Source: Paracoccus caeni
GTDB taxonomy: Bacteria; Pseudomonadota; Alphaproteobacteria; Rhodobacterales; Rhodobacteraceae
Direction: 5' to 3'
DNA: 64,000 nucleotides
Assembly: GCF_016629665.1 (NCBI RefSeq)
Contig: NZ_JAEPRQ010000001.1
Span: 806,001 to 870,000, forward strand
The notes under the pieces were generated by a model. The model searched no databases. It was given only the letters and a program-made list of their open reading frames with translations, and had not been told where the DNA came from. This document shows, in pieces, positions 9,782 to 18,539 of this stretch. Within the stretch, counting starts at the first letter, position 1; every line of letters begins with the position of its first letter. The translations under genes were made by a program, and so were the position numbers.

Positions 9782-10564
9782 ATGAATTCTGAGACGCATT
9801 TCTTTGACATCCGTCTGGCCCGGACGGAAAGCGACCTGAAGGCGGCGCAACGGCTGCGTTATCGTGTCTTTGTCGAGGAGCTGGGCGGCGACGGGCCGTT
9901 GGTCGATCACGACGCGCGGCTGGAGATGGATGAGTTCGACCCGGTGGTCGATCATCTGTGCCTGATCGACAATCGCCGCTCGGTCGAGGATCTGGATCAT
10001 GTCGTGGGCGTCTATCGGCTGCTGCCGGGTGATCGGGCGGCAGAGTTCGGGCGCTTCTATTGCGACGGTGAATATGACCTGACGCCGATGCGGGAATGCG
10101 GACGCTCGGTTCTGGAACTGGGCCGGTCCTGTGTCGATCCCGAGTTCAGGGGCGGTTCGGGGATGTTTCTTCTGTGGAACGCCCTGGCCGATTACGTGCT
10201 GGATAACGGGATCGAGATCCTGTTCGGCGTGGCCTCTTTCCATGGCACGGATGCGACGATGCTGGCGCCCTCGCTAAGCTGGTTGCACCATGAGCATCTG
10301 GCGCCCGAGGGGCTGCGCCCGGTGGCCCTGCCCGAAGGGTATCAGCGGATGGACCTGATCCCGGTGGACAGGCTGGACCGGCGCGAGGCGATGGTGGGGA
10401 TGCCGGCGCTGATCAAGGCCTATCTGCGGCTGGGCGGTCTGGTCGGTGAGGGGGCGTTTATCGATCACGACTTCAACACGACCGATGTGTTTTTGCTGAT
10501 GGACACCAAGGCGATGTCCGAAAAACATCGAAAATTCTATGAAGGCCGCCGGCAGGAGAAATGA
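9782..10564 (+). CDS. olsB: Ornithine-acyl-ACP N-acyltransferase
   Basis: Transfers a 3-hydroxyacyl chain from ACP to the alpha-amino group of ornithine, giving lyso-ornithine lipid. 260 aa from ATG 9782; the frame has an upstream ATG at 9740 but neither start has a good RBS. The GNAT-like core is visible (RLRYRVFVEE, ELGRSCVDPEFRGGS, LFGVASFHGTDA). The stop overlaps the start of the olsA-type acyltransferase by four bases, which is the standard olsBA arrangement and is the best support for the specific name. Confidence 0.88.
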   Translation: MNSETHFFDIRLARTESDLKAAQRLRYRVFVEELGGDGPLVDHDARLEMDEFDPVVDHLCLIDNRRSVEDLDHVVGVYRLLPGDRAAEFGRFYCDGEYDLTPMRECGRSVLELGRSCVDPEFRGGSGMFLLWNALADYVLDNGIEILFGVASFHGTDATMLAPSLSWLHHEHLAPEGLRPVALPEGYQRMDLIPVDRLDRREAMVGMPALIKAYLRLGGLVGEGAFIDHDFNTTDVFLLMDTKAMSEKHRKFYEGRRQEK

Positions 10565-11457
10565 GCGAGAAGATCGTTTCGCCCGCCATTGTCGATGCCG
10601 ATGTCGGGCCCGTGGCCGCTGGCCGGGGTGAGGCGACATGGCGGGGGGCTGAGCCGCCGGAGATGCGGCGACCGCAAGGTGTGGCGGGCTGGTGGCGTGT
10701 CATCCGGCGCGGGGTGCCTGCGGTTCTGGTTCTGCTGATCGGCGTGCTGCTGATCCTGCCGATGCGCGGGATCGAGCGGCTGTTTCATGGGCCGCGCCGT
10801 CCATGGACCGGGCCGCATGTGCAGATCGTCTGCCGACTGGCGCTTTTGTGCATGGGCATCGGCTGGCGGCGCGAGGGCGTGCCGATGAGCGGGGCGGGCG
10901 CGGTGGTGGCGAACCATTCGAGCTGGCTGGATATTCTGACGATGAACGCCGCGATGCCGGTGTTTTTCGTCTCGAAAGCCGAGGTGCGGACATGGCCCGG
11001 CATCAATATCCTGACCCGCGTGACCGATACGCATTTCGTGGTGCGCGACCCGAAGCTGGCCCGCGCTCAGGCCGAGGAATTTGCCGCGCGGGTGCGTGCG
11101 GGACATAGGCTGCTGTTTTTCCCCGAGGGCACCTCGACCGATGGACGCCGGGTGTTGCCGTTCAAGCCGACGCTGTTTCAGGGCTTTCTGGACCCCGCTT
11201 TGCCGAAAGGGCTGGTCGTGCAGCCGCTGACCGCAAGCTATCAGGCCCCGGAAGGCGAAGATCCGCGCTTCTACGGATGGTGGGCCGATATGGATCTGGG
11301 TCCGCATCTGCTGACCGTGCTGTCGGTCAAACATCCGGGCCGGGTGGTGATCCGGCTGCATGCGCCGATCATGGTCGAGGGGCAGACGCGCAAGACGCTG
11401 GCCGCCCAATGCGAGGCGGCGGTGCGGGCTGGGTTGCTGTCGGACGAAAGCCTGTAA
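10561..11457 (+). CDS. olsA: Lyso-ornithine lipid acyltransferase (PlsC family)
   Basis: Adds the second acyl chain to lyso-ornithine lipid at the inner membrane. 298 aa. A transmembrane helix (~residues 52-68) precedes the PlsC core: the HX4D motif NHSSWLD is at 118-124, and FPEGTSTDG (~190) binds the acceptor. The family also contains glycerol-3-phosphate acyltransferases; the ATGA overlap with olsB selects the ornithine-lipid role. It converges on the RNR gene with 30 bases between. Confidence 0.87.
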   Translation: MSEKIVSPAIVDADVGPVAAGRGEATWRGAEPPEMRRPQGVAGWWRVIRRGVPAVLVLLIGVLLILPMRGIERLFHGPRRPWTGPHVQIVCRLALLCMGIGWRREGVPMSGAGAVVANHSSWLDILTMNAAMPVFFVSKAEVRTWPGINILTRVTDTHFVVRDPKLARAQAEEFAARVRAGHRLLFFPEGTSTDGRRVLPFKPTLFQGFLDPALPKGLVVQPLTASYQAPEGEDPRFYGWWADMDLGPHLLTVLSVKHPGRVVIRLHAPIMVEGQTRKTLAAQCEAAVRAGLLSDESL

Positions 11458-11487
11458 GCGGTTCTCAAGCGTAAAGCCGCGATCCGT

Positions 11488-13752
11488 TCAGCCGCAATTC
11501 GAATGGCCGCAACTGGGGCAGGTCATGCAGCCTTCAATCATGCGCATGCCGTATTGGCCGCAATTCGGGCAGGCGGGGCCGATTGGCCGTTCTCCGACCA
11601 CCATCACCTCGGCCTGCGGGTCGGTTTTCAGGCCCATGCCTTCGCCCGCCAGAAAGCCGATGGCGATCATGTGCCGCTCGATCACGCCGCCGATGGCCGC
11701 GAGGATCGAGGGGACATAGCGCCCGCCCATCCATGCGCCGCCGCGTGGATCAAAGACGGCTTTTAGTTCCTCGACCACGAAGGACACATCGCCGCCGCGC
11801 CGGAACACCGCCGAGATCATCCGCGTCAGGGCGACGGTCCAGGCGAAATGCTCCATATTCTTCGAGTTGATGAAGATCTCGAAGGGGCGTCGGTGGCCCG
11901 ACTGCACGATGTCGTTGATGGTGATGTAGATCGCGTGTTCCGAGCCGGGCCATTTCACCTTATAGGTCGCGCCTTCCAGCGTTCCCGGGCGGTCCAGCGG
12001 TTCGGTCAGATAGACCACCGCCGCGCCGCGATCCGCCTCGGGTGCCGTCTCCGAGGTTTCGCTGACCGAAAGGACGCTGCCCGTCACATCGTTCGGGCGA
12101 TAGGTGGTGCAGCCCTTGCAGCCCATATCCCACGCGGCAAGGTAAACGTCCTTGAACGCCTCGAAATCGATATTCTCAGGGACGTTGATGGTTTTCGAAA
12201 TCGACGAATCCACCCATTCCTGCGCCGCCGCCTGCATGGCGACGTGATCCATCGGCGCCAGCACCTGCGCATTGACGAAATGATCCGGCAGCGGCGCATC
12301 GCCGTGCAGATCGCGCCACATCTGGACCGCGTAATCGACCACCTCTTCCTCGGTCCGCGAGCCATCCTTTTGCAAAACCTTGCGGGTATAGGCGTAGGCA
12401 AAGACCGGCTCGATCCCCGAGGACACGTTGCCCGCATAGAGGCTGATCGTCCCGGTCGGCGCGATCGAGGTCAGCAGGGCGTTGCGGATACCATGTTGCG
12501 CCACCGCCTCGCGCACTTCGGGGTCCATGCGCTGCATGAAGCCCGATTGCAGGAAAGCATCGGCGTCGAACAGGGGAAACGCCCCTTTCTCGCGGGCCAG
12601 ATCGGTGCTGGACAGATAGGCGGCGTGGGCGATGGCCTTCATCCAGATGCGGGTCTGCTCAACCGCATCCGGCGCGCCATAACGCAGGCCCAGCATCAGC
12701 AAGGCATCGGCAAGCCCGGTCACGCCAAGTCCGATCCGGCGTTTGGCCTGTGCCTCGGCCGCCTGTTCGGGCAGCGGGAAGCGGCTGGCATCGACCACAT
12801 TGTCCATCATGCGGATGGCCACGCGGACCAGATCATCCAGCGCGGTCAAGTCCAGCGACGCCCGGTCGGTGAACGGGTCTGAGACCAGACGTGCAAGGTT
12901 GACCGAGCCCAGCAGGCAGGCGCCGTAAGGTGGCAAGGGCTGTTCGCCGCAGGGATTGGTGGCCGAGATCGTCTCGGCATAGTGCAGGTTGTTCTGTTGG
13001 TTGATCCGGTCGATGAAGATCACCCCCGGCTCGGCAAAGTCATAGGTGGCGCGCATGATCCGGTTCCACAGATCGCGCGCCTGAACCGTCTGATAGACCC
13101 TGCCGCCGAAGACCAGATCCCAGGGGCCGTCGGCCTTGACCGCGGCCATGAAGGCATCCGTCACCAGCACTGACAGGTTGAACATGCGCAGCCGGGCGCT
13201 GTCATGTTTGGCCTCGATGAAGGCCGCGATGTCGGGGTGATCGCAGCGCATCGTGGCCATCATCGCGCCGCGACGGCTGCCCGCCGACATGATCGTGCGG
13301 CACATCGAATCCCAGACATCCATGAAGGACAGCGGGCCAGAGGCATCCGCCGCCACCCCATGAACCTCTGCCCCCTTGGGGCGGATGGTCGAGAAGTCAT
13401 AGCCGATGCCGCCGCCCTGCTGCATGGTCAGCGCGGCCTCTTTCAGGGACTGGAAGATGCCCTCCATGCTGTCGGGAATCGTGCCCATGACGAAACAGTT
13501 GAACAGCGTGACCGAGCGGCCCGTTCCCGCGCCTGCCAGAATGCGTCCGGCGGGCAGGAATTTGAAATCCTCAAGCGCGGCGTAGAAGCGGTCTTCCCAG
13601 GCTGCCGGGTCGGGCTCGACCGAGGCCAGATCGCGCGCCACCCGCCGCCAGCTATCCTCGACCGAGGCATCGACGGGCTGGCCGTCTGCCTGTTTCAGCC
13701 GGTATTTCATATCCCAGATCTGTTCGGCAATCGGCGCAGCAAAGCGGCTCAT
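11488..13752 (-). CDS. nrdJ: Adenosylcobalamin-dependent ribonucleotide reductase (class II, short form)
   Basis: Makes deoxyribonucleotides using B12, independent of oxygen. 754 aa. The catalytic loop TNPCGEQPLPPYGACLLGS (~residue 265) has the active-site Cys, Asn and Glu; the C-terminus has paired cysteines CPNCGQYG and CMTCPSCGHSNCG, the redox-shuttle or zinc tail. This is the ~750-residue class II type, not the ~1200-residue nrdJ common in alphaproteobacteria, of which a stub seems to remain at 38889-38990. RBS AAGGAG before the ATG. A TATAAT (13782-13787 on the minus strand) and one NrdR-like box (13785-13800) lie upstream. Confidence 0.95.
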   Translation of the reverse strand: MSRFAAPIAEQIWDMKYRLKQADGQPVDASVEDSWRRVARDLASVEPDPAAWEDRFYAALEDFKFLPAGRILAGAGTGRSVTLFNCFVMGTIPDSMEGIFQSLKEAALTMQQGGGIGYDFSTIRPKGAEVHGVAADASGPLSFMDVWDSMCRTIMSAGSRRGAMMATMRCDHPDIAAFIEAKHDSARLRMFNLSVLVTDAFMAAVKADGPWDLVFGGRVYQTVQARDLWNRIMRATYDFAEPGVIFIDRINQQNNLHYAETISATNPCGEQPLPPYGACLLGSVNLARLVSDPFTDRASLDLTALDDLVRVAIRMMDNVVDASRFPLPEQAAEAQAKRRIGLGVTGLADALLMLGLRYGAPDAVEQTRIWMKAIAHAAYLSSTDLAREKGAFPLFDADAFLQSGFMQRMDPEVREAVAQHGIRNALLTSIAPTGTISLYAGNVSSGIEPVFAYAYTRKVLQKDGSRTEEEVVDYAVQMWRDLHGDAPLPDHFVNAQVLAPMDHVAMQAAAQEWVDSSISKTINVPENIDFEAFKDVYLAAWDMGCKGCTTYRPNDVTGSVLSVSETSETAPEADRGAAVVYLTEPLDRPGTLEGATYKVKWPGSEHAIYITINDIVQSGHRRPFEIFINSKNMEHFAWTVALTRMISAVFRRGGDVSFVVEELKAVFDPRGGAWMGGRYVPSILAAIGGVIERHMIAIGFLAGEGMGLKTDPQAEVMVVGERPIGPACPNCGQYGMRMIEGCMTCPSCGHSNCG

Positions 13753-13784
13753 CGGACGCTCCTTGGTCGCAACTTAGGGGGATT

Positions 13785-13800
13785 ATACCAGATATTGTTG
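13785..13800 (-). promoter_or_regulatory. Possible NrdR box and -10 element of nrdJ
   Basis: Minus-strand CAACAATATCTGGTAT agrees with the NrdR-type pattern ACACAATATATTGTGT at 11 of 16 positions and overlaps a perfect TATAAT (13782-13787). A second box at the usual ~31-bp spacing is not seen, so this is weak. Confidence 0.35.
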
Positions 13801-13832
13801 CAGTTGTGTGCATTCAAGGGCCGGATCGGGGG

Positions 13833-14366
13833 CTAGTGGCCCTGCCATTTGCATTCGCGGGGATCGCGGGGATAAAGCAGGAAAATCGTCTGGTGGACCT
13901 GTTCCTCATCCGCACCTTCGGGTCGGTTGTCGGCGATGCTGCGTGTCACCGGCTCGGCGCAGCCGCCTTCGCCATCGGCACCCTCGGTCGTCTCGGCCCG
14001 CAGATATGAGGTGGTGATCTTCAGGCGGCCATCGGCCAGCCGCTCGGGGAACATCACGCCGCCGTCGCATTCGACGATGCAACGCAAGGCATCCGTTTCA
14101 CCTTTCAGGCAGCCCGGAGCGGCATTGAATTCGCGCGGGTCGTCGCGAAAGAGCACCCGGATATCATAGTTGGTGACACCGTAAGCCGGGTCGCTGTCAT
14201 CCGGAGGAAGCTCCAGAACGCGGATGTCGCGGACCTGCTGCAACGGATTGGCGGCCAGATGCGCGGCGTCATAGGTGCGTCCGAAGCACAGGTCCGGCTG
14301 CTGTGCCAAAGCGCCGGTCGCAAGGGTCAGCGCAAGACATAGCGGGCCGACGAGACGTATCTGCAC
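13833..14366 (-). CDS. Small secreted cysteine-containing protein
   Basis: 177 aa from GTG 14366, chosen because AAGGAAG sits ahead of it and because it places the signal peptide (QIRLVGPLCLALTLATGALAQQ) at the N-terminus; the frame continues 21 codons upstream without one. The mature part has about six cysteines (DLCFG, GCLKG, RCIVEC, GGCAEP, ECKW), suggesting disulphides in the periplasm. No domain recognised. It lies between the RNR and Hint genes on the same strand, with 80 and 72 bases on either side. Confidence 0.7.
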   Translation of the reverse strand: MQIRLVGPLCLALTLATGALAQQPDLCFGRTYDAAHLAANPLQQVRDIRVLELPPDDSDPAYGVTNYDIRVLFRDDPREFNAAPGCLKGETDALRCIVECDGGVMFPERLADGRLKITTSYLRAETTEGADGEGGCAEPVTRSIADNRPEGADEEQVHQTIFLLYPRDPRECKWQGH

Positions 14367-14438
14367 TGCAATCTTCCTTGGTGAGCTATCCCGCCAGATT
14401 AGATGTTGCGGCGGCGATGTCATCCCCACCTTTGGCCG

Positions 14439-15611
14439 CTAATGCTGCAACGATTTGCCATTGCGCAGGTGACGTGCGGCAAGGGTGCGGCCCTGACTGC
14501 CGGGGACCAGCGGACGCGCGGAAGCGGGCTGCCAGCCATCCCGCCGCAATTCCGGGAAAAGCGCGAAGATTTCATCGCGCGCTGCCATGCCGACGCCGCG
14601 CAAAGCCTCGGCCCCGGTATAGAGCGATTCGGTTTCCGCGCCGTTCGAATAGACGATCTCGTGACGGTCGAAGAGCAGGTGGAAATATTCGATCTCGTCC
14701 AGATCCTCGGCCCTGTCGATACCGTCGAGTTCCAGCAATTGCTTGGCCGCGACCAGAACCTCGGGCGTGCCGAACATCCTTTGCGCGATCAGCGAGCGGA
14801 CCAGAATCCGGTGCTGCGGCGATACCAGCAGATCGGATTTCGGCAGGCCGCGACCCAGAGAACCCGCAGAGATACGGATCGCCCGCAGTTCGGGCCGGGC
14901 CGAGAGTTCGCGCGCCATGATCCGGCGGTTGCCGATCCAGCGCAGTTTCTGCAACCCGTGATCGCGCGTCGCCACCAGATCGCCGACGCGCAAATCCTCG
15001 ACCCGCCGCTCGCCCTGCGGGGTCATGATTTCGGTCCCGCGTAGGAAGCAGGTGACAGAGCCGTTCGAGTCGTTCAGCACCGCATCATTGCCGATGCCGT
15101 CGCTGGCGTAATTGCTGTCGGTGGCGAACTGGGCAATGTTCGGGCTGCCGTCCAGTGTGTCGCCGTCGATCAGGACCAGCGACTGCCCCGGATCGTAGAT
15201 GCCGCCCGGACCGTCCACATAGCGCCCCGCCGCAGCATCCCAGGCCCGCGACAGGCTGACGCCGACCGGCTGGTTATCGATCGCAAGCCATGTCGCGCGG
15301 AAGTAATGACCGCTTGCGGGATCGTGCAGGATCACCTCGAAATCCGCCTCAACACGGGCGCCGGTGGCGAAGCTGGTCCCGTTCAGCGTGACCGGGGCGT
15401 AAAGACGCGCGCCGCCGTCATCGGGAAAATCCGCTGCGCCGCTGTCAGAGCCGGTCGTGATCGTCCGTGTCGCGACGGCAGAGAATGAAACCCGTGTGCT
15501 TCCAGGAATCCCGCCAGAGCCGACATCGCCTTCGGACGTGCCGGTCTGGCGGAACAGGCCGGTCGGGTCGATGACAGATGACCACTCAATGATGGAAAAC
15601 GTAAAAGCCAG
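14439..15611 (-). CDS. Hint-domain protein, probable CTG start
   Basis: About 390 aa. The C-terminal ~170 residues begin CFLRGTEIMTPQGERRVEDL and include VGDLVATRDHG, SPQHRILV and a late HEIVYSNG: the Hedgehog/intein (Hint_2) self-processing fold common in secreted Rhodobacteraceae proteins. The first ordinary start (GTG 15335) cuts off ~90 residues that are clearly coding. The frame has no ATG, GTG or TTG farther up, but CTG 15611 gives MAFTFSIIEWSS and has GGAG eight bases before it. I take CTG as the start; a base error or frameshift is the alternative. The N-terminal region is Gly/Asp-rich beta structure; target unknown. Confidence 0.75.
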   Translation of the reverse strand: MAFTFSIIEWSSVIDPTGLFRQTGTSEGDVGSGGIPGSTRVSFSAVATRTITTGSDSGAADFPDDGGARLYAPVTLNGTSFATGARVEADFEVILHDPASGHYFRATWLAIDNQPVGVSLSRAWDAAAGRYVDGPGGIYDPGQSLVLIDGDTLDGSPNIAQFATDSNYASDGIGNDAVLNDSNGSVTCFLRGTEIMTPQGERRVEDLRVGDLVATRDHGLQKLRWIGNRRIMARELSARPELRAIRISAGSLGRGLPKSDLLVSPQHRILVRSLIAQRMFGTPEVLVAAKQLLELDGIDRAEDLDEIEYFHLLFDRHEIVYSNGAETESLYTGAEALRGVGMAARDEIFALFPELRRDGWQPASARPLVPGSQGRTLAARHLRNGKSLQH

Positions 15612-16135
15612 GGCTTGAACTCCGAAACACCCGACGCAGAGCCAAGGATCTGCAGAATCCGGGAAACACTTGTTAATATTAGTTAATCCAGCAACGCAGG
15701 CACGGGCCGCATCGGGGTTTCCATCCCGAGTGACACTTTATCATCAAGGTTATGACTGTCTGTGGCAGGTTTCTACCACTGAATGACGATAATCTTCAGC
15801 AATATTGCGGCAGGAACACAGGCGCGATCAACGAATTACCGGACTAGGCGGGTCGGCGACGACGAGGTGTGCGGCAGTCCGGACCGGGTGAGGGCGGGCA
15901 TCGGCGGGATGTAAACGGGGCGGTTCAGAACTGTCGAACCTTCCGTGCTGCACCGTCCGCCAAGGGTGGTTCGAATCGCGCGAATGGCGTCAACACACGA
16001 TTTCGGCAAACCGCGCCAAATCCGCAACATGTTCCAGCATTTTCAATAAAAATCAATATATTAACAGCCTCTTGCGCATATGGATCATTAGGCGCAACCT
16101 GATCTCAGAAAAGAAACTTCAACGAGGATGACAGG
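15612..16135. other. Intergenic region, 524 bases
   Basis: Divergent gap between the Hint gene and the APC permease. AT-rich patches at 15668-15690 and 16040-16072 are likely promoter regions for each direction, and GAGG lies just before the permease ATG. No RNA gene, repeat or credible ORF seen. Confidence 0.5.
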
Positions 16136-17602
16136 ATGACGACGACAAGCAGCAGCGCCCCTCAACCTCAGCAGCAGCCCGAACTCCACCGCGTGATGGG
16201 GCCGAAGCTGCTTTTGTTGTTCATTGTGGGGGATATTCTAGGCACCGGGGTCTATGCCCTGACGGGCACGGTCGCCGGAGAGGTCGGAGGGGCGGCGTGG
16301 GCGCCGTTTCTGGTAGCCTTTCTGGTCGCGACGATCACGGCGTTGTCTTATCTGGAACTGGTCACGCGCTATCCGCAGGCTGCGGGTGCAGCGCTTTATA
16401 CGCACCGCGCCTTTGGCATCCATTTTCTGACCTTCCTTGTGGCCTTTACTGTCATGTGTTCGGGGATCACTTCGGCCTCGACCGCGTCGAACGCCTTTGC
16501 GGGCTTTCTGAATGACGGGTTCGGGCTGGGCTTCACCTCGGGCAGCACCGGCATTCTGTTGCTTGCGCTTGGCTTCATGCTGTTGGTCGCGGTCATCAAC
16601 TTCCGGGGCGTCGGCGAAAGCGTCAAGGCGAACGTGGTCCTGACCTGTATCGAGCTGTCCGGCCTGCTGATGATCATCTTCATCGGTTTCTATGCGGCGT
16701 CGCAGGGTCGTGCCGATTTCAGCGAGGTGATGGTTTTCCATTCCTCGGAAGAAAAGAGCGCGTTCATGTCGCTGACGGCGGCAACCGCGCTGGCCTTCTT
16801 TGCCATGGTCGGGTTCGAGGATTCTGTGAACATGGCCGAAGAGGTCAAGGACCCGGTTCGCATCTTCCCGAAAATCATGCTGACCGGCCTCACGATCACC
16901 GGCATCATCTATATTCTGGTGTCGATCTTTGCGGTCGCGCTGGTCCCGGTTGGCGATCTGTCCGACCCGGACAAGGGCTCGGCACTGACGCAGGTTGTGC
17001 GCGCCGGTGCGCCGAACCTGCCCTTCGACAAGATCTTCCCGTTCATCGGCATGTTCGCGGTGGCGAACTCGGCGCTGATCAACATGCTGATGGCCAGCCG
17101 CCTGCTTTACGGTCTGGCCCGGCAGGGCGTCTTGCCGCATGGTCTGGGCCTTGTGCATCGCACGCGCCGTACGCCCTGGGTGGCGATCATCTTCACCACC
17201 CTGCTGGCCTTCGGTCTGATCTACTTCGTGGTCACCAAATCCTCGACCCCGGCGGTCAGCCTGCTGGGTGGCACCACCTCGCTGCTTCTGCTGGCGGTGT
17301 TTACCGTGGTCAACATCTCGTTGCTGGTGCTGCGCAAGCATCCGGTCAAGCACGAGCATTTCAAGGTCCCGGTCTTCGTGCCTTGGATCGGCGCGCTGAC
17401 ATGTGCCTTCCTGGTTGGTCCGTGGGCGCGCAGCCCCGAGCAGATGGGACAGTATCGTGTTGCCGGTTGGCTGTTGGCGATCGGTGTGGTGCTGTGGGCT
17501 TTGACCTGGATCTGGAACCGGGTCAGCCACAAGCCGCATCCGGGTGATCTGCAGAACGTGGACGATCTGGCGCAGCATCACGGGGACTCGACCCGGAACT
17601 GA
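16136..17602 (+). CDS. APC-superfamily amino acid/amine permease
   Basis: 488 aa inner-membrane transporter with about 12 hydrophobic segments. The first helix has GDILGTGVYALTG, the unwound substrate-binding segment of APC proteins, and helix 6 has FFAMVGFEDSVNMAEE. The first ~20 residues are a polar Ser/Gln-rich cytosolic tail. Substrate cannot be told from the sequence; amino acids or polyamines are typical. It stands alone and ends in a strong terminator. Confidence 0.85.
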   Translation: MTTTSSSAPQPQQQPELHRVMGPKLLLLFIVGDILGTGVYALTGTVAGEVGGAAWAPFLVAFLVATITALSYLELVTRYPQAAGAALYTHRAFGIHFLTFLVAFTVMCSGITSASTASNAFAGFLNDGFGLGFTSGSTGILLLALGFMLLVAVINFRGVGESVKANVVLTCIELSGLLMIIFIGFYAASQGRADFSEVMVFHSSEEKSAFMSLTAATALAFFAMVGFEDSVNMAEEVKDPVRIFPKIMLTGLTITGIIYILVSIFAVALVPVGDLSDPDKGSALTQVVRAGAPNLPFDKIFPFIGMFAVANSALINMLMASRLLYGLARQGVLPHGLGLVHRTRRTPWVAIIFTTLLAFGLIYFVVTKSSTPAVSLLGGTTSLLLLAVFTVVNISLLVLRKHPVKHEHFKVPVFVPWIGALTCAFLVGPWARSPEQMGQYRVAGWLLAIGVVLWALTWIWNRVSHKPHPGDLQNVDDLAQHHGDSTRN

Positions 17603-17625
17603 GCCGAGGCTTCAGAAAATCGCAA

Positions 17626-17657
17626 CGACCGGCAGCCTCTGCCGGTCGTTTTTCTTT
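17626..17657 (+). terminator. Rho-independent terminator of the permease
   Basis: Perfect 10-bp stem (CGACCGGCAG / CTGCCGGTCG) with a 3-nt loop, followed by TTTTTCTTT. Confidence 0.9.
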
Positions 17658-17754
17658 GCGCTCAGCAATGCGGCTGTCGGCAGAACGACTGCGGCCCGGA
17701 ACGCCTTTCGGTGCTCCGGGCCGGGATCGTGTCAAGTGATGGCAGGCCGTTCCG

Positions 17755-18369
17755 TCAGGCTGCCTTGCGGCGGCGACGATAGCCCACGCCACCAAGGGCA
17801 CCGACACCACCCATCAGCAGCAATGCTGTTGCGGGCAGCGGAACCACGGCGGGAATCTGCGTCAGGGTAAAGCTTGCCCCGGTGGTGGTTTCAAGGCCGA
17901 TGCCGAATTCCAGCTCGTCATGCAATTCATATGCAAGCTGGTATCCTTCGGCAAAATCGACCGATCCGGTCCCGACGGTCCATAGCAATGCGCCTGCGGA
18001 AACGGTCCCAAGCAGGGTCACGAAGCCGCCCAGACCCTCTCCGTCGCCGGAAGCACTGGACGGGGAAGAGAAGTTCAGCGTCACATTGATCCCATAGGCT
18101 CCAAAGCCGGTGGCAAGCGGATTGGTGACGAGAATTTCCCAGTTGAACAGATCGTTAAGTGTGACGCTTTCTCCGACACTGCTCAGATCGAACGTGCCGC
18201 CATTGACGGCACCGTCGAGCGTGCAGTCGCCGGGAACGCAGAAATCGGCACCAGAGACAGTGATATCCCCGGAATCGATGGTGAATGTTGCCGCCGAAGC
18301 GCCAGAGGCGATCGCGAGGCTGGCCAAAGCGGCCAGCGACGTCGCCGTCGCAAACTTTCTGATCGTCAT
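17755..18369 (-). CDS. VPLPA-CTERM sorting-domain protein
   Basis: 204 aa exported protein. Signal peptide at 1-26 (ends ASGASA). The C-terminus has the tripartite sorting signal: VPLPATALLLMGG motif, a hydrophobic helix and a final RRRRKAA basic cluster. This is the VPLPA variant of PEP-CTERM, handled by exosortase-type enzymes in Rhodobacterales. The body is Gly/Ser/Asp-rich with a likely disulphide (CVPGDC). No exosortase or EPS gene is in this window. Function of the mature protein is unknown. Confidence 0.85.
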   Translation of the reverse strand: MTIRKFATATSLAALASLAIASGASAATFTIDSGDITVSGADFCVPGDCTLDGAVNGGTFDLSSVGESVTLNDLFNWEILVTNPLATGFGAYGINVTLNFSSPSSASGDGEGLGGFVTLLGTVSAGALLWTVGTGSVDFAEGYQLAYELHDELEFGIGLETTTGASFTLTQIPAVVPLPATALLLMGGVGALGGVGYRRRRKAA

Positions 18370-18539
18370 AGATATTCACCCCATATACACGTACGGGTCA
18401 GCAACGCTGAAAAAACGGGCCAATTCGTGCTGACAAGAGAGCCTATCACGCGGGCGAGAGCCCTGCATATGATGTAAACGCGGGCTCCGGCGCAACCTTT
18501 CCGCGAACCCCGTGATCCGCAGATGTGATTTTCAGATTG

